A DNA stretch of 64,000 nt from Alphaproteobacteria bacterium (GTDB lineage Bacteria; Pseudomonadota; Alphaproteobacteria; Rickettsiales; SXRF01): the NCBI GenBank assembly GCA_025360605.1, contig JANYBV010000014.1, forward strand, positions 1-64,000. Direction: 5' to 3'. Position numbers and translations under genes: made by a program. Positions within the stretch are counted from its first letter, which is position 1; each line of letters starts with the position of its first letter. Shown here piece after piece: positions 36,788 to 47,804 of this stretch. Under the pieces are notes generated by a model, which saw only the letters and a program-made list of their open reading frames with translations, had not been told where the DNA came from and did no database searches.

Positions 36788-37761
36788 TTGCCGATAGCGT
36801 CAGCGAGTGTGCCAACCGCAGTGGCGAAATAGCGCGAGCGGTTCCACTGGAGCAGTACTTTATAGTTACTATAGATGATGTAGGGCACAGCATCCGCTCC
36901 CTCACCTACCATAATCACGGAAGCCTTCATGCTATCGGAAGGCAGCGCTTTGCCACTGAGTTTACGCACGCCGAGCTTGTGCCATTCCTGCAACGTTTTT
37001 TCGGTTTTTATATCAGTGAGTGTTTTGTCGAATTTTTTGGGAAGTTTCACACGGCCACCCCAGCTGGCGTTGCCGTTCCAGCCTACAGAACTCAAGTAAT
37101 TAGCGATGGAAGCGAACACGTCGGATTGTGTGTGCCAGATATCATGTTTGCCATCATGGTCATAATCAACCGCATATTTCAGGAAGCTACTCGGCATAAA
37201 CTGGCACTGACCCAACGCCCCCGCCCATGACCCCCTCATGTCTCCCGCACTCATATGTTCGCTTTGCAACACCTTCAGCGCATTGAGCAATTCATCGCGG
37301 AAAAATTCGCTGCGCCTGCCGTCAAAAGCAAGGGTTGCTAATGAGTCGATGGTAGAAAAACCGCCGGTGTTACTGCCATAATTGGTTTCGATACCCCACA
37401 GCGCTACGATAAAACGTGCCTGCACACCATATTCGGCGCTGATTTTTGCAAGCAGACTTTTATTGGCTGCATAAAACTTGCGTCCGTCGCTGATGCGTTT
37501 GTCGCTGACGACATTTTCGAGGTATTCGTCCAGCGTTAGTGTGGATTCAGGCTGTTTACGATCAAGTACGAGAACGCGCTCCAGCGGCTGGGTTTCAGCG
37601 AACGCATCATCCAGAGTGTTTTGGGAAATGCCTTGCGATACAGCGTCACGTTTAAAATCCGATAGCCAAATGGCGAAAGATTGATTCTTGGCATTTTCCT
37701 GCGCCGCAGCAGTGCTGGTCAGGGCAAACAACAGTAAAAGTAGGGTGACTATGTTTTTCAT
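36784..37761 (-). CDS. mltB: MltB-type lytic murein transglycosylase
   Basis: The 325-residue protein has a signal peptide (cleavage after AAA near residue 20) and the SLT_2/MltB domain. The catalytic glutamate E125 is in ALWGIETNYGSNTGG, followed by GSWAGALGQCQFMPSSF. It has no lipobox and ends without a peptidoglycan-binding domain. It cleaves glycan strands to 1,6-anhydro ends. It is the first gene of the minus operon running to the glycosyltransferase and rlpA. Confidence 0.92.
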   Translation of the reverse strand: MKNIVTLLLLLFALTSTAAAQENAKNQSFAIWLSDFKRDAVSQGISQNTLDDAFAETQPLERVLVLDRKQPESTLTLDEYLENVVSDKRISDGRKFYAANKSLLAKISAEYGVQARFIVALWGIETNYGSNTGGFSTIDSLATLAFDGRRSEFFRDELLNALKVLQSEHMSAGDMRGSWAGALGQCQFMPSSFLKYAVDYDHDGKHDIWHTQSDVFASIANYLSSVGWNGNASWGGRVKLPKKFDKTLTDIKTEKTLQEWHKLGVRKLSGKALPSDSMKASVIMVGEGADAVPYIIYSNYKVLLQWNRSRYFATAVGTLADAIGK

Positions 37762-37790
37762 ATAGCGATCTCTAACAGAACTGGCGGCAA

Positions 37791-37822
37791 AAATAAAGCC
37801 CCGAGAATTGTCCCGGGGCTTT
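37791..37822 (-). terminator. Intrinsic terminator after the Lys-rich protein gene
   Basis: AAAGCCCCG (37795-37803) pairs with CGGGGCTTT (37814-37822), and on the minus strand is followed by ATTTTT. It separates the Lys-rich gene from mltB. Confidence 0.8.
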
Positions 37823-37865
37823 ATCCTTTAGCAGTAGAATAAGTGGCTTAGAGCCAGCTTACAAA

Positions 37866-38174
37866 CTATTTGCCTTCTTCCTTAGCTGGCGCGTCTTCCT
37901 TTGCTTCCGCGTCTGCTTTTTTTTTGCCTTTGTGCTTTTTAGCTTTGCCTTCTTTTTTGGCTTTATGCTTTTTGCCTTTACCCTTTTTTTCTTTGGCTTC
38001 GGACTTTTCGTTGTCAGCGGTGTCCTTGCTGCCTTTCATCTGCTCATCGATAGCGGTTTCTGGCTTGCCAGCACCAGGATCGCCTACTGGCGATGCAACT
38101 GCGTGCGATACAGGAGCAACAGAGGTAATAACAAAAGCGAATGCTACGAGCATAAGAGCAAGGAAACGTTTCAT
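37866..38174 (-). CDS. Small secreted lysine/alanine-rich protein
   Basis: The 102-residue protein has a clear signal peptide (MKRFLALMLVAFAFVIT, cleavage after SHA near residue 25). The mature part is low complexity, made of KKGKGKKHKAKKEGKAKKH-type repeats and acidic Glu/Asp stretches. AAGGAC lies 8 nt upstream of the ATG at 38174; the longer frame to 38258 is unlikely. It has its own terminator. Such polycationic exported proteins may bind DNA, polyanions or the envelope, but no family was recognised. Confidence 0.7.
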   Translation of the reverse strand: MKRFLALMLVAFAFVITSVAPVSHAVASPVGDPGAGKPETAIDEQMKGSKDTADNEKSEAKEKKGKGKKHKAKKEGKAKKHKGKKKADAEAKEDAPAKEEGK

Positions 38175-38293
38175 ATATTTTGTCCTTAATAGTGGTTTGA
38201 TAAAATTAATAAAGTAAAAGCGTTTTTTGGTGCGGAACTCATCCAACGGGCGTAGCATAGCGACGGTTTTAAAATTAACAACTGTAATTGTAA

Positions 38294-39529
38294 ATGTTTA
38301 GTAAAGAGACAAACGGACTGTTGCATAAAAGTCTTGGCGACCAGTCTTTGCCCCTGCCGCTGCTGGTGAGCCAGAAGTCACTCCGCCACGATGTGGACGA
38401 TCTGGTGGCGCAGCTTTTCTCCGGCCTCAGCCTTGCGGTGGTTGCGGATTCCAACACAGAGATTGCACTTGGCGCGCAGGTGTTCCGTGCGCTCAAAAGC
38501 CGTTTTGATACGCGCTTTGTTTTCCTTACGCCATCTCCGGTGGCGGACATGCCGACGGCGGAATGGATTGCCCGCGAAACCAGCCGTTGCGATGCGCTGA
38601 TCGCCGTGGGCAGTGGCACCATCAACGACCTGTGCAAGTATGTCGCTTTTACGGCCGGAAAACCATACATCGTGTTTCCAACGGCGGCTTCCATGAACGG
38701 GTATTTATCCGCCAACGCCTCGCTCACCGTTGATGGCTATAAAAAAACACTACCCGCACGCATGCCACAGGCCGTTTTCTGTGATCTTGAAGTGATTACC
38801 GCCGCTCCGCTGCGTATGAGTAAAAGTGGACTGGGTGATGCGCTGGCACGCCCGACAGCGCAGGCCGACTGGCTGATGTCGCATCTGGTGCTTGGCACCG
38901 CCTATGACGAAACGCCCTTCCGCCTTTTACAGGAGGTGGAGCCGGTGTTGTTTGACAGCGCGCGCGGCATTGCCAAACGCGATGCGGAAACGATAGGGCT
39001 GCTGATGAAAATGTGCCTGCTCTCCGGATTGGGTATGACCCTTGCGGGCGGCAGTTATCCGGCTAGTCAGGGCGAACACATGATCGCACACGCACATGAG
39101 ATGCTAATGGCTCGCCAGCCTTCCGCAGCGGAGTCGCTCCCTATGCTCCACGGCGAAGAAATTGGCGTAACCACGTTGATGATGGCGCAGCGTCAGGAAA
39201 TGCTGTTGCGGCAATCGCCTAACCTTCACCCTAAAGCATTTCCCGCTGACACAATGAAGGCCTTATTCGGCGATAAAACCACCAAGGAAGCGGCGGAAGC
39301 CTGCCGCGTGAAAGCGGATAGAATAAAGCCTGCGTTTAAACCGGACTGGAATGCGGTGGCGCAGAGGTTGGAACCGGTCATGTTATCTTCAAAAACTATT
39401 CTGGGAATTTTGAATGCTGCCGAGGCTCCGCACCTGCCGGAAATGCTTGGGTGGAATGACGAAAATGTGAAAGCGGCGGTGACGTATGCCCCTTTCCTGC
39501 GTGACCGTTTTACGTTCCTTGATTTTTAG
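38294..39529 (+). CDS. Glycerol-1-phosphate dehydrogenase-like (AraM/EgsA family)
   Basis: The 411-residue protein belongs to the iron-containing alcohol dehydrogenase fold. It has the NAD loop GSGTINDLCKY and the substrate segment PTAASMNGYLSANAS, then metal-ligand segments GLGDALARP, SQGEHMIAHAHEM and LHGEEIG. AraM and archaeal EgsA reduce dihydroxyacetone phosphate to sn-glycerol-1-phosphate. The family spans other reactions, so the product is inferred. It is convergent with ccmB (4-nt overlap) and divergent from the Lys-rich gene. Confidence 0.8.
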   Translation: MFSKETNGLLHKSLGDQSLPLPLLVSQKSLRHDVDDLVAQLFSGLSLAVVADSNTEIALGAQVFRALKSRFDTRFVFLTPSPVADMPTAEWIARETSRCDALIAVGSGTINDLCKYVAFTAGKPYIVFPTAASMNGYLSANASLTVDGYKKTLPARMPQAVFCDLEVITAAPLRMSKSGLGDALARPTAQADWLMSHLVLGTAYDETPFRLLQEVEPVLFDSARGIAKRDAETIGLLMKMCLLSGLGMTLAGGSYPASQGEHMIAHAHEMLMARQPSAAESLPMLHGEEIGVTTLMMAQRQEMLLRQSPNLHPKAFPADTMKALFGDKTTKEAAEACRVKADRIKPAFKPDWNAVAQRLEPVMLSSKTILGILNAAEAPHLPEMLGWNDENVKAAVTYAPFLRDRFTFLDF

Positions 39530-40161
39530 TCCTGCGCAATGCGGATGAGCATCGCACTGACGTAACATGATACGGGCAGCGTCGCCAGTAGCATACCCCA
39601 TAAAAACAGCACAGCCCCCTGCTCACCCGACGATCCGGCGAAAATCAGCAGCGGTATAGTAAGCGGCATCATCACCAGCGCCTGCAGCAATCCGCCGCGC
39701 TTGCTATCCAGCGTGAGCGAGGCGGCAATCGAGCTAAGTGCGACAATGGAGGGCGACACCAGCAGCAGCATGCACAATACATGAAGCGTTTGCGCGTAAT
39801 CCAGATTCGCCATCGCCGACAGCAGTGGTGTGGCGATGATGATGGGGACAATGTTGGCAATCCACTGGCCGATAATTTTGGCCAGCACCAGCAGCTCCAG
39901 CAAGACAGGCTGCAATAAATATTGCTCCAGCGTGCCGTCTTCAAAATCGCCCTCATAAAATAGTGGCAATGTTGTTACGCACGATAATAACAAAGCTACG
40001 CACATGACGGCGCTGGCGTGTTCATTCATGCTTTGCGGGCCAAGCGCGAAGGTGAACAGTGTGACGGTGATGATGTAAAACGCCATCGTCCCGAACGCAC
40101 CACCGCCTTTGCGGAAAGCCAGCTGCACGGTTTGTTTGAGGACGAGCGTAAACGGGTTCAT
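39526..40161 (-). CDS. ccmB: Heme exporter protein CcmB
   Basis: The 211-residue protein has six membrane helices and the CcmB-type segment LFYEGDFEDGTLEQYLLQP at about 69-87. With CcmA it forms the ABC part of cytochrome c maturation system I, which releases holo-CcmE. Its start overlaps the ccmA stop by 4 nt. The other ccm genes are not in this window. Confidence 0.94.
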   Translation of the reverse strand: MNPFTLVLKQTVQLAFRKGGGAFGTMAFYIITVTLFTFALGPQSMNEHASAVMCVALLLSCVTTLPLFYEGDFEDGTLEQYLLQPVLLELLVLAKIIGQWIANIVPIIIATPLLSAMANLDYAQTLHVLCMLLLVSPSIVALSSIAASLTLDSKRGGLLQALVMMPLTIPLLIFAGSSGEQGAVLFLWGMLLATLPVSCYVSAMLIRIAQD

Positions 40162-40766
40162 ACGCGGAAATCCCCCATATATAAGGTGTGGGCAGCGATG
40201 GCGGAGTTCATGATGTGCGAAGCCACGATAACGATACCGCCTTGTTTTACGCGTGTTTCGATCAGGCTGGCAGTCAGGATAACGGCATCCTCATCAAGGA
40301 AATTCGTGGGTTCATCAAGCATCCAGAGCTTGCACGGGGCGACAATCAAACGCGCCAGCGCCACGCGCCGCTGCCATCCCGCCGACAGATGTGCCGCCGG
40401 TGTATCTTTGAAGTGTGTTAAATCAAAAAACTTGAGCGCCGCCGGAATAAGCATCTCGGTATCGTGCAATTGCGCCCAAAACGCTAAATTTTCGTAAACG
40501 GTGCAGTTGGTTTTTACGCCGCTCTTGTGGCCGATATACATTAATTCTTTCTTAAAGTCGTCATTGCCCATAACCGGTGCATCATTCCAGAACATTTCGC
40601 CGCGCGCAGACGGCATCAAACCCGCCAGAATCCGCAGCAGGCTTGTTTTTCCGGAGCCGTTGGGGCCTTTAAGCAGCAACAAAGATTCGGGTTGCAAACA
40701 AAAACCCAATTCGCTGAAGATGGTGGAATTCCCGCGCTCGCAGGCAATATTTTCACAGGCAAACAT
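40158..40766 (-). CDS. ccmA: CcmA, ATP-binding subunit of heme export
   Basis: The 202-residue ABC ATPase has Walker A KGPNGSGKTSLLR, signature LSAGWQRRVALAR and Walker B LWMLDEPTNFLDED. The signature Gly-Gln is split as GWQ, a small departure from the common LSAGQ. It powers CcmE release with CcmB. The short length and coupling to ccmB support the assignment over other ABC ATPases. Confidence 0.93.
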   Translation of the reverse strand: MFACENIACERGNSTIFSELGFCLQPESLLLLKGPNGSGKTSLLRILAGLMPSARGEMFWNDAPVMGNDDFKKELMYIGHKSGVKTNCTVYENLAFWAQLHDTEMLIPAALKFFDLTHFKDTPAAHLSAGWQRRVALARLIVAPCKLWMLDEPTNFLDEDAVILTASLIETRVKQGGIVIVASHIMNSAIAAHTLYMGDFRV

Positions 40767-40863
40767 AACTCGGTGCGTTTAAAGTAACTAACATTTAACT
40801 ATTGATCTCTAACAATATATAGTTATTGATTAAAGTCATAGTTGTATTGATAAGGAGATTCCG

Positions 40864-43574
<2,711 letters not shown>

Positions 43575-43578
<4 letters not shown>

Positions 43579-43910
43579 ATTCACCGAACCCGTTTGAAGA
43601 ACTGAAGCGCACTATTGCCCTTATTTATGGGATTCTCGCCAATGGCGGGCCCTTTTGGGCATTTGTTGCCGTGCGGTCCAATAAATATGCTATTTTTCTG
43701 TCCGACCAGAAAGAAGGCAAGATCGACCTCACCCAGTTTGAACCGTACGGCGAGATTATCATCTGCGGTGAAGGCAAGTCCCCGCCGGATGATATAACGC
43801 TCAAAGTGGCCGAGATGTACCAGACGGATCCTGAAAAATTCAAAAAGAACGTGGAAGAAGACGTCAGGCAGGCTATGCCTGAAATTAACGAAGCGCTGGG
43901 TGAGCCCTGA
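43575..43910 (+). CDS. Unknown protein, paralog 1, coupled to acnA
   Basis: The 111-residue soluble protein has [10 protein letters not shown] (about 24-33), then [21 protein letters not shown] and an acidic helical tail. The same pattern recurs in the gene at 44567. No named family was recognised. Its ATG overlaps the acnA stop, so it is translated with aconitase and may act with it or with the small genes downstream. Confidence 0.7.
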
Positions 43911-43965
43911 TTGCCGGAAAATCGTGCTACACCATAATCTTCATCAAACTGCAACACACAACTCT

Positions 43966-43994
43966 TTGATAAAATGCTATAGTTTAGCTATTAT
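43966..43994 (+). promoter_or_regulatory. Strong sigma70-like promoter before the 44042 gene
   Basis: TTGATA (43966-43971) and TATTAT (43989-43994) are separated by exactly 17 nt, each matching consensus at 5 of 6 positions. The start would be near 44001, about 40 nt before the ATG. This gives the 44042 gene its own promoter. Confidence 0.6.
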
Positions 43995-44041
43995 TGTATT
44001 AGCTGTTGAAAAAAATAAATTTTTTCTTTTAAGAGGTGTGT

Positions 44042-44464
44042 ATGAGTGACGATGAACAAGGTGGAAAATCCTTCAATTGGGGGGGGCTGGTAAAGGGCAT
44101 TCTGGCGGGAGCCGCCGTAGTGGCTGGTATTGAGCTGATCGCTCCGGGTACGGTGTCAGGTATTATCAGTAGCTTGAGTTCAACCCCTGGATCTACGGAT
44201 GGTCTGAAAAGCCTGATAGAGGGTATAGGACCTACTCTGCGTATCATCGCAGGTGCGGCCATGTCCCTCACGGGGTTATCGTATCTCCTCTCTGATAACG
44301 GCCAGAACGAAAACGCCGAGCGCCATGCGCAGAGCCACCATGAAGCCAAGGAATCCTTCGCTATCCGCGAGGATATGCGCAAGATGCAAACGGTTATGAT
44401 GGCGCGTATGAAAGCGTCCGGTCATGAACCTGCGGCAGCCATGGCGGCACAACAAGGCCGATAA
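44042..44464 (+). CDS. Small membrane-type protein of unknown function
   Basis: The 140-residue protein has two hydrophobic segments (about 16-32 and 78-93, rich in Ala/Gly/Ile) and a charged C-terminal helix with His and Met (HAQSHHEAKESF, MRKMQTVMMARMKA). AAGAGG lies 6 nt upstream of the ATG. It has its own promoter and lies between the two paralogs. No family was recognised; an inner-membrane protein with a cytosolic tail is the simplest reading. Confidence 0.65.
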   Translation: MSDDEQGGKSFNWGGLVKGILAGAAVVAGIELIAPGTVSGIISSLSSTPGSTDGLKSLIEGIGPTLRIIAGAAMSLTGLSYLLSDNGQNENAERHAQSHHEAKESFAIREDMRKMQTVMMARMKASGHEPAAAMAAQQGR

Positions 44465-44488
44465 TTTCCTTGCTTGATTTGACTTACT

Positions 44489-44528
44489 GATTGGGCCATA
44501 ACGATTATTTAACCGTTATGGCCTAATC
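44489..44528. repeat. Long inverted repeat, possible hairpin
   Basis: GATTG-GGCCATAACG (44489-44503) pairs with CGTTATGGCC-TAATC (44514-44528) around a 10-nt loop, with a single wobble position. There is no T-tract. It lies between the 44042 and 44567 genes and may end or stabilise the first transcript, or act as an operator. Confidence 0.6.
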
Positions 44529-44566
44529 TGCATTTGAAGCCTGAAAAACCACTGTGAATAGTTAGC

Positions 44567-44923
44567 ATGACCAGCAAAATCCCTGATATCACTCCCGATC
44601 ACGTGGCACGAATGGTGATGCTGACCTACGGAAAAATGGTGGATTCCAAGCCTTTCTGGTGCTTTGTGGCGGTTAAACCCAGCAGGCAGGATGAGCTGAA
44701 AAAACGCATTTCCAGCAAAACATTTGATATCAACCTGTTCGAAAAAGATGGGTTTGGCGAGATTGTCGTCTCCGGTGAAGGGGTTATTCCACCGAATGAC
44801 ATCATCAAAAAGGTATCGGGCATGTTTAATGTGCCTATCCGTGATTTCTTTCGCGAAGTTGATGAAGGCGCTGTTATTTCAAAAGAAATTGAACGTGTTA
44901 AAAAAGAGCTGGGCGCTCAGTAA
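44567..44923 (+). CDS. Unknown protein, paralog 2
   Basis: The 118-residue soluble protein shares with the 43575 product the blocks YGKMVDSKPFWCFVAV, LFEKDGFGEIVVSGEG and PPNDIIKKVSGMF. The tail is charged and helical. Two copies in one cluster show a local duplication. Function unknown. Confidence 0.68.
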   Translation: MTSKIPDITPDHVARMVMLTYGKMVDSKPFWCFVAVKPSRQDELKKRISSKTFDINLFEKDGFGEIVVSGEGVIPPNDIIKKVSGMFNVPIRDFFREVDEGAVISKEIERVKKELGAQ

Positions 44924-45059
44924 CGGCTTTTTCGCCTTGTAACAAAACTGTAATAAATTGAGTGACATACTATTCATTAAAATGTAATCCCATTAGCCAG
45001 ATAAATGCGCTAGTATGAATTTAATGAATAAACGTATTTTTTAAATGGTAGGAGTTTTT

Positions 45060-45290
45060 ATGGTTGCAACTTTAATGAATCCGAGCGAATTGGGTTTGAA
45101 TCCAATAAATTTGCAAGGTTTTAAACAAACTTCGATAGTAAAAGGTGAGCGTGTAGACCTTGCTAAAACGGAGGTGCCTCTGACGAAGATGGTGGCAAGT
45201 GCAGCATCTGATATTTCGGGCACCGGTTTGCCGCTGAGCGTATTGCTTGCTAAAAACGAAACCGATATGGGTGGACGTGGCGGCAAGTAA
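45060..45290 (+). CDS. Small protein of unknown function
   Basis: The 76-residue protein starts at 45060 with TAGGAG 7 nt upstream. It is soluble, with a Gly-rich C-terminus (MGGRGGK). The long AT-rich leader (44930-45059) suggests separate expression. It is convergent with phaR across 18 nt. No family was recognised. Confidence 0.55.
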   Translation: MVATLMNPSELGLNPINLQGFKQTSIVKGERVDLAKTEVPLTKMVASAASDISGTGLPLSVLLAKNETDMGGRGGK

Positions 45291-45308
45291 TCCAGTTACT
45301 GTGACTGC

Positions 45309-45836
45309 CTAGCTTTTCTTGTTCTTGCCTGAATCCGACGTTTCTTCCTTTGCTCCGAACATCGCCCCGAACGGGTTGAACATCTGCAACGCCTTCTCAA
45401 ACATCGCCACATTTTGTCGCGTAATTTCCTCGAGTTGATTGAACGGTGTCATACCATCCACTGCTTTCCCTAGCATACTCTGCATATTTTCCTGATTGCT
45501 CATGAAGGACTTCATGCTGCCTTCGAGATAATGCTGTAAAACACCCTTCATTTTATCATCGTAGAAGCCAATGACGTTGCGCAGGAAGCTGGTAGGCAGT
45601 ACCTGAAAGCCTTTTATTTCCTGCTCCAGAATGATCTGCGTCAGCACCTGCCGTGTGAGGTCCTGCCCCGACTTTGCGTCCACGACCACGAATTCTTTGC
45701 CGTCCTTCACGCGGGTACATAAATCTTCCAACGTGATGTAGGCGCTGGTGCCGGTGTCATACAGGCGGCGGTTCGCGTATTTTTTAATGACGACGGCTTC
45801 TTTGCTGGATTCTTTTTCTGACGAAGCGGTATTCAT
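45309..45836 (-). CDS. phaR: Polyhydroxyalkanoate synthesis repressor PhaR
   Basis: The 175-residue protein has the PhaR N-domain (VIKKYANRRLYDTGTSAYIT at about 16-35) and the PHB-accumulation regulatory segments with ILEQEIKGFQVLPTSFLRNVIGFY split across residues 67-90. PhaR represses phasin and PHA genes and leaves DNA when PHA granules form. ATG 45836 was chosen; the frame upstream to 45878 is not homologous. It is divergent from the PhaE-like/phaC pair, its likely target, across 123 nt. Confidence 0.9.
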   Translation of the reverse strand: MNTASSEKESSKEAVVIKKYANRRLYDTGTSAYITLEDLCTRVKDGKEFVVVDAKSGQDLTRQVLTQIILEQEIKGFQVLPTSFLRNVIGFYDDKMKGVLQHYLEGSMKSFMSNQENMQSMLGKAVDGMTPFNQLEEITRQNVAMFEKALQMFNPFGAMFGAKEETSDSGKNKKS

Positions 45837-45959
45837 AGAGAGCCTAACCTTTATCCAAGAGTGTTTGCTGCACAGCAATAAGATGAAATAATCTATACTT
45901 AATAATAGATTATTAACATTGAATGTTGTATTTTACAACGATTATTAACTTTAAATCTG

Positions 45960-46328
45960 ATGCGGCACGGAACGATGCAAACCACCCCCTACCAATTGAT
46001 GGCTAAAGAATTTATGGATCTCTGGCAGAAGCAGATTTCTGCGGTCATTAGTGACAAACAGTTTATTCAGGCTATGTTAGAGATGTTCCAGTCAACCCAG
46101 AACCCGTCCGGACATGACAATCAACGCACCTCCTCTTCCAACACTGCCCATTCAGCTTCTGCTGACCATGGGGTCGTGGCTGAGCTGGCCTTTCGCCTTG
46201 CAATGTGCGAAAAGCGCATTGCCACCCTTGAACATAGGCTTAAAAAATCCCCTGCTAAACGCGACAGCAAAGCAGGCAAAGGAGTTCGAAGCAGCACTGC
46301 AGGAAGAAGCAAAAAACCGCGCCAGTAG
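45960..46328 (+). CDS. PhaE/phasin-like protein overlapping phaC-like gene
   Basis: The 122-residue protein starts with TPYQLMAKEFMDLWQKQISA, like the helical N-terminus of PhaE-type or phasin-like proteins. A Ser-rich linker follows, then a coil (AELAFRLAMCEKRIATLEHR) and a basic tail rich in Lys/Arg/Ser. Its last 215 nt overlap the phaC-like gene in the +1 frame. The place next to phaR and phaC supports a PHA-granule or synthase-partner role. ATG 45960 or 45975 could be the start; neither has a clear ribosome site. Confidence 0.6.
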   Translation: MRHGTMQTTPYQLMAKEFMDLWQKQISAVISDKQFIQAMLEMFQSTQNPSGHDNQRTSSSNTAHSASADHGVVAELAFRLAMCEKRIATLEHRLKKSPAKRDSKAGKGVRSSTAGRSKKPRQ

Positions 46329-47331
46329 CCTGCTTTCCGGTATTTACCGCTACGTTGAATCCCCGTATCAGCGCACGATAAAAGAAGCGCCTGTCATCTG
46401 GCAAAAGGGCAATGCACGCCTGCTCGACTATGGTGTACACGCAAAAGCAAGCGCGAACCAGCCGGTGGTGTTGTTCATCCCTTCCCTGATTAACCGCTAT
46501 TACATTCTCGATCTTGAGGAAGAGCGTAGCCTGCTGCGGTTTTTAGCGGATCAGGATGTCTATCCCCTCGTGTTGGACTGGGGAAAACCGGGGGATTTTG
46601 AGCGTGAATTTGGCTGTGGTGATTACGTCACCGAGATTTTAAATCCGGCTATTGATTTTATCCATACGGCGGCCCAGCAAAAAATCACGCTCGCAGGCTA
46701 TTGCATGGGGGGGATTCTGGCACTGGCAGCGGCACGGCTGCGCCCCAAACTCCTTGCCGGACTGGCATTATTTGCCACACCGTGGGATTTTTACTGCAAG
46801 GAGTTTTCACCGTTTATCATCGACCAGCACTGGATGGGCAGTATCGAGGCGATGATCGAAAGCCAGCAGGAGTTGCCGGCGGATGTGATTCATTCCCTGT
46901 TTTATCTCACCGATCCGTGGATTTTTGAGCAGAAATTCCGAAAATTTTCCAACCTGCAACCCGAAAGCCGTGCGGCAAAGGATTTCATTGCGCTGGAACG
47001 CTGGGTGAATGACGGTGTTCCTATGACGGCGAACGTGGCTAAAGACTGCCTGCTGGGATGGGCGCAGAATAACAGCCTGATGAAGCAGAAATGGAAGGTG
47101 GGCGGGAAAACCATTGATCCAGCGGCAATACGTCTGCCATCGCTGTTTGCCATTCCCAAGAATGATCATGTGGTACCGTTTGATTGTGCGATAACGCTGA
47201 GAAATAGTATGCGCGGTTCACAGGTGATCCATCCGGGCGCAGGACATGTGGGAATGATTGTGGGAACAAGTGCCAAAAGGGAGTTATGGATGCCTTTTGC
47301 TGAATGGGCCCACACCATCCATCAAGGATGA
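46114..47331 (+). CDS. phaC: PhaC-like PHA synthase/alpha-beta hydrolase
   Basis: The 405-residue protein has the PhaC lipase-like box AGYCMGG with a cysteine nucleophile, YPLVLDWGKPGD, and the late KNDHVVPF and GAGHVGM segments holding the Asp and His of the triad. It is much shorter than class I PhaC (about 590) and resembles the short form seen with PhaE-like partners. The N-terminus (PLPTLPIQLLLTM) matches its relatives, so the start lies inside the preceding gene. It should polymerise hydroxyacyl-CoA, though a non-polymerising hydrolase is possible. Confidence 0.8.
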   Translation: MTINAPPLPTLPIQLLLTMGSWLSWPFALQCAKSALPPLNIGLKNPLLNATAKQAKEFEAALQEEAKNRASSLLSGIYRYVESPYQRTIKEAPVIWQKGNARLLDYGVHAKASANQPVVLFIPSLINRYYILDLEEERSLLRFLADQDVYPLVLDWGKPGDFEREFGCGDYVTEILNPAIDFIHTAAQQKITLAGYCMGGILALAAARLRPKLLAGLALFATPWDFYCKEFSPFIIDQHWMGSIEAMIESQQELPADVIHSLFYLTDPWIFEQKFRKFSNLQPESRAAKDFIALERWVNDGVPMTANVAKDCLLGWAQNNSLMKQKWKVGGKTIDPAAIRLPSLFAIPKNDHVVPFDCAITLRNSMRGSQVIHPGAGHVGMIVGTSAKRELWMPFAEWAHTIHQG

Positions 47332-47349
47332 GTGCAGGCAAATGCGCTG

Positions 47350-47511
47350 CTAGCGTACGCTGCTGCCAACAGTCGTAAACATGGTATTGAGTGCAGAACC
47401 CAGCGTTTTCATTGCGCTGATCGTCGCCATCGAGATCATGGCTACTATAAGCCCGTATTCGATCGCTGCGGCACCGTTTTCATCGCGCAAAAAATATTTA
47501 AATCTATTCAT
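47350..47511 (-). CDS. Flp/Fap-type pilin, copy 1
   Basis: The 53-residue protein begins MNRFKYFLRDENGAAAIEYG, the Flp pilin signature with processing after the Gly before the GAAAIEYG helix, followed by a hydrophobic helix LIVAMISMATI. It is the most divergent of three tandem copies. Flp pilins are cut by a TadV-type prepilin peptidase and assembled by the Tad system. No tad genes are in the window. Confidence 0.85.
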   Translation of the reverse strand: MNRFKYFLRDENGAAAIEYGLIVAMISMATISAMKTLGSALNTMFTTVGSSVR

Positions 47512-47615
47512 GCACTTCTTTTCCTACCCAACCTACACGCTAAATATTATTAACCGCAAATGCTCTCCGCATACGAAGCGCATTTACCATTAATGCCGGA
47601 TTTCTAGGCCAAAAA

Positions 47616-47777
47616 TTAGCGTAATTTGGTGCCGACGGTGGTAAAGGTGATGTTGAGCTTGCTACCAACAGTCCGGATGGAAGCAATGGCAACAACAGAA
47701 ATAAGCGCAGCGATAAGACCATATTCAATAGCGGTTGCGCCGGTTTCGTCGTTGATAAAATGTTTTAATGTTTTCAT
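47616..47777 (-). CDS. Flp/Fap-type pilin, copy 2
   Basis: The 53-residue protein has the motif GATAIEYGLIAALISVVAI and the C-terminal NITFTTVGTKL. It is close to copy 3. ATG 47777 is the start; the upstream 14 codons of the frame fall in the hairpin spacer. It lies 99 nt downstream of copy 3 and 104 nt upstream of copy 1 in the same direction. Confidence 0.9.
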   Translation of the reverse strand: MKTLKHFINDETGATAIEYGLIAALISVVAIASIRTVGSKLNITFTTVGTKLR

Positions 47778-47804
47778 AACTTTTTTTCCATGTAAAACGA
47801 GCTT

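Noticed and set aside
40158-40766. CcmA signature GWQ as a sign of a dead ABC ATPase
   Set aside because: The Walker A, Walker B and LSAG residues are intact and the ccmB pairing is normal, so the change is probably benign.
43911-44041. Phage attachment or island border after the acnA-coupled gene
   Set aside because: There is no flanking repeat, tRNA or integrase; the AT-rich stretch is explained by a promoter.
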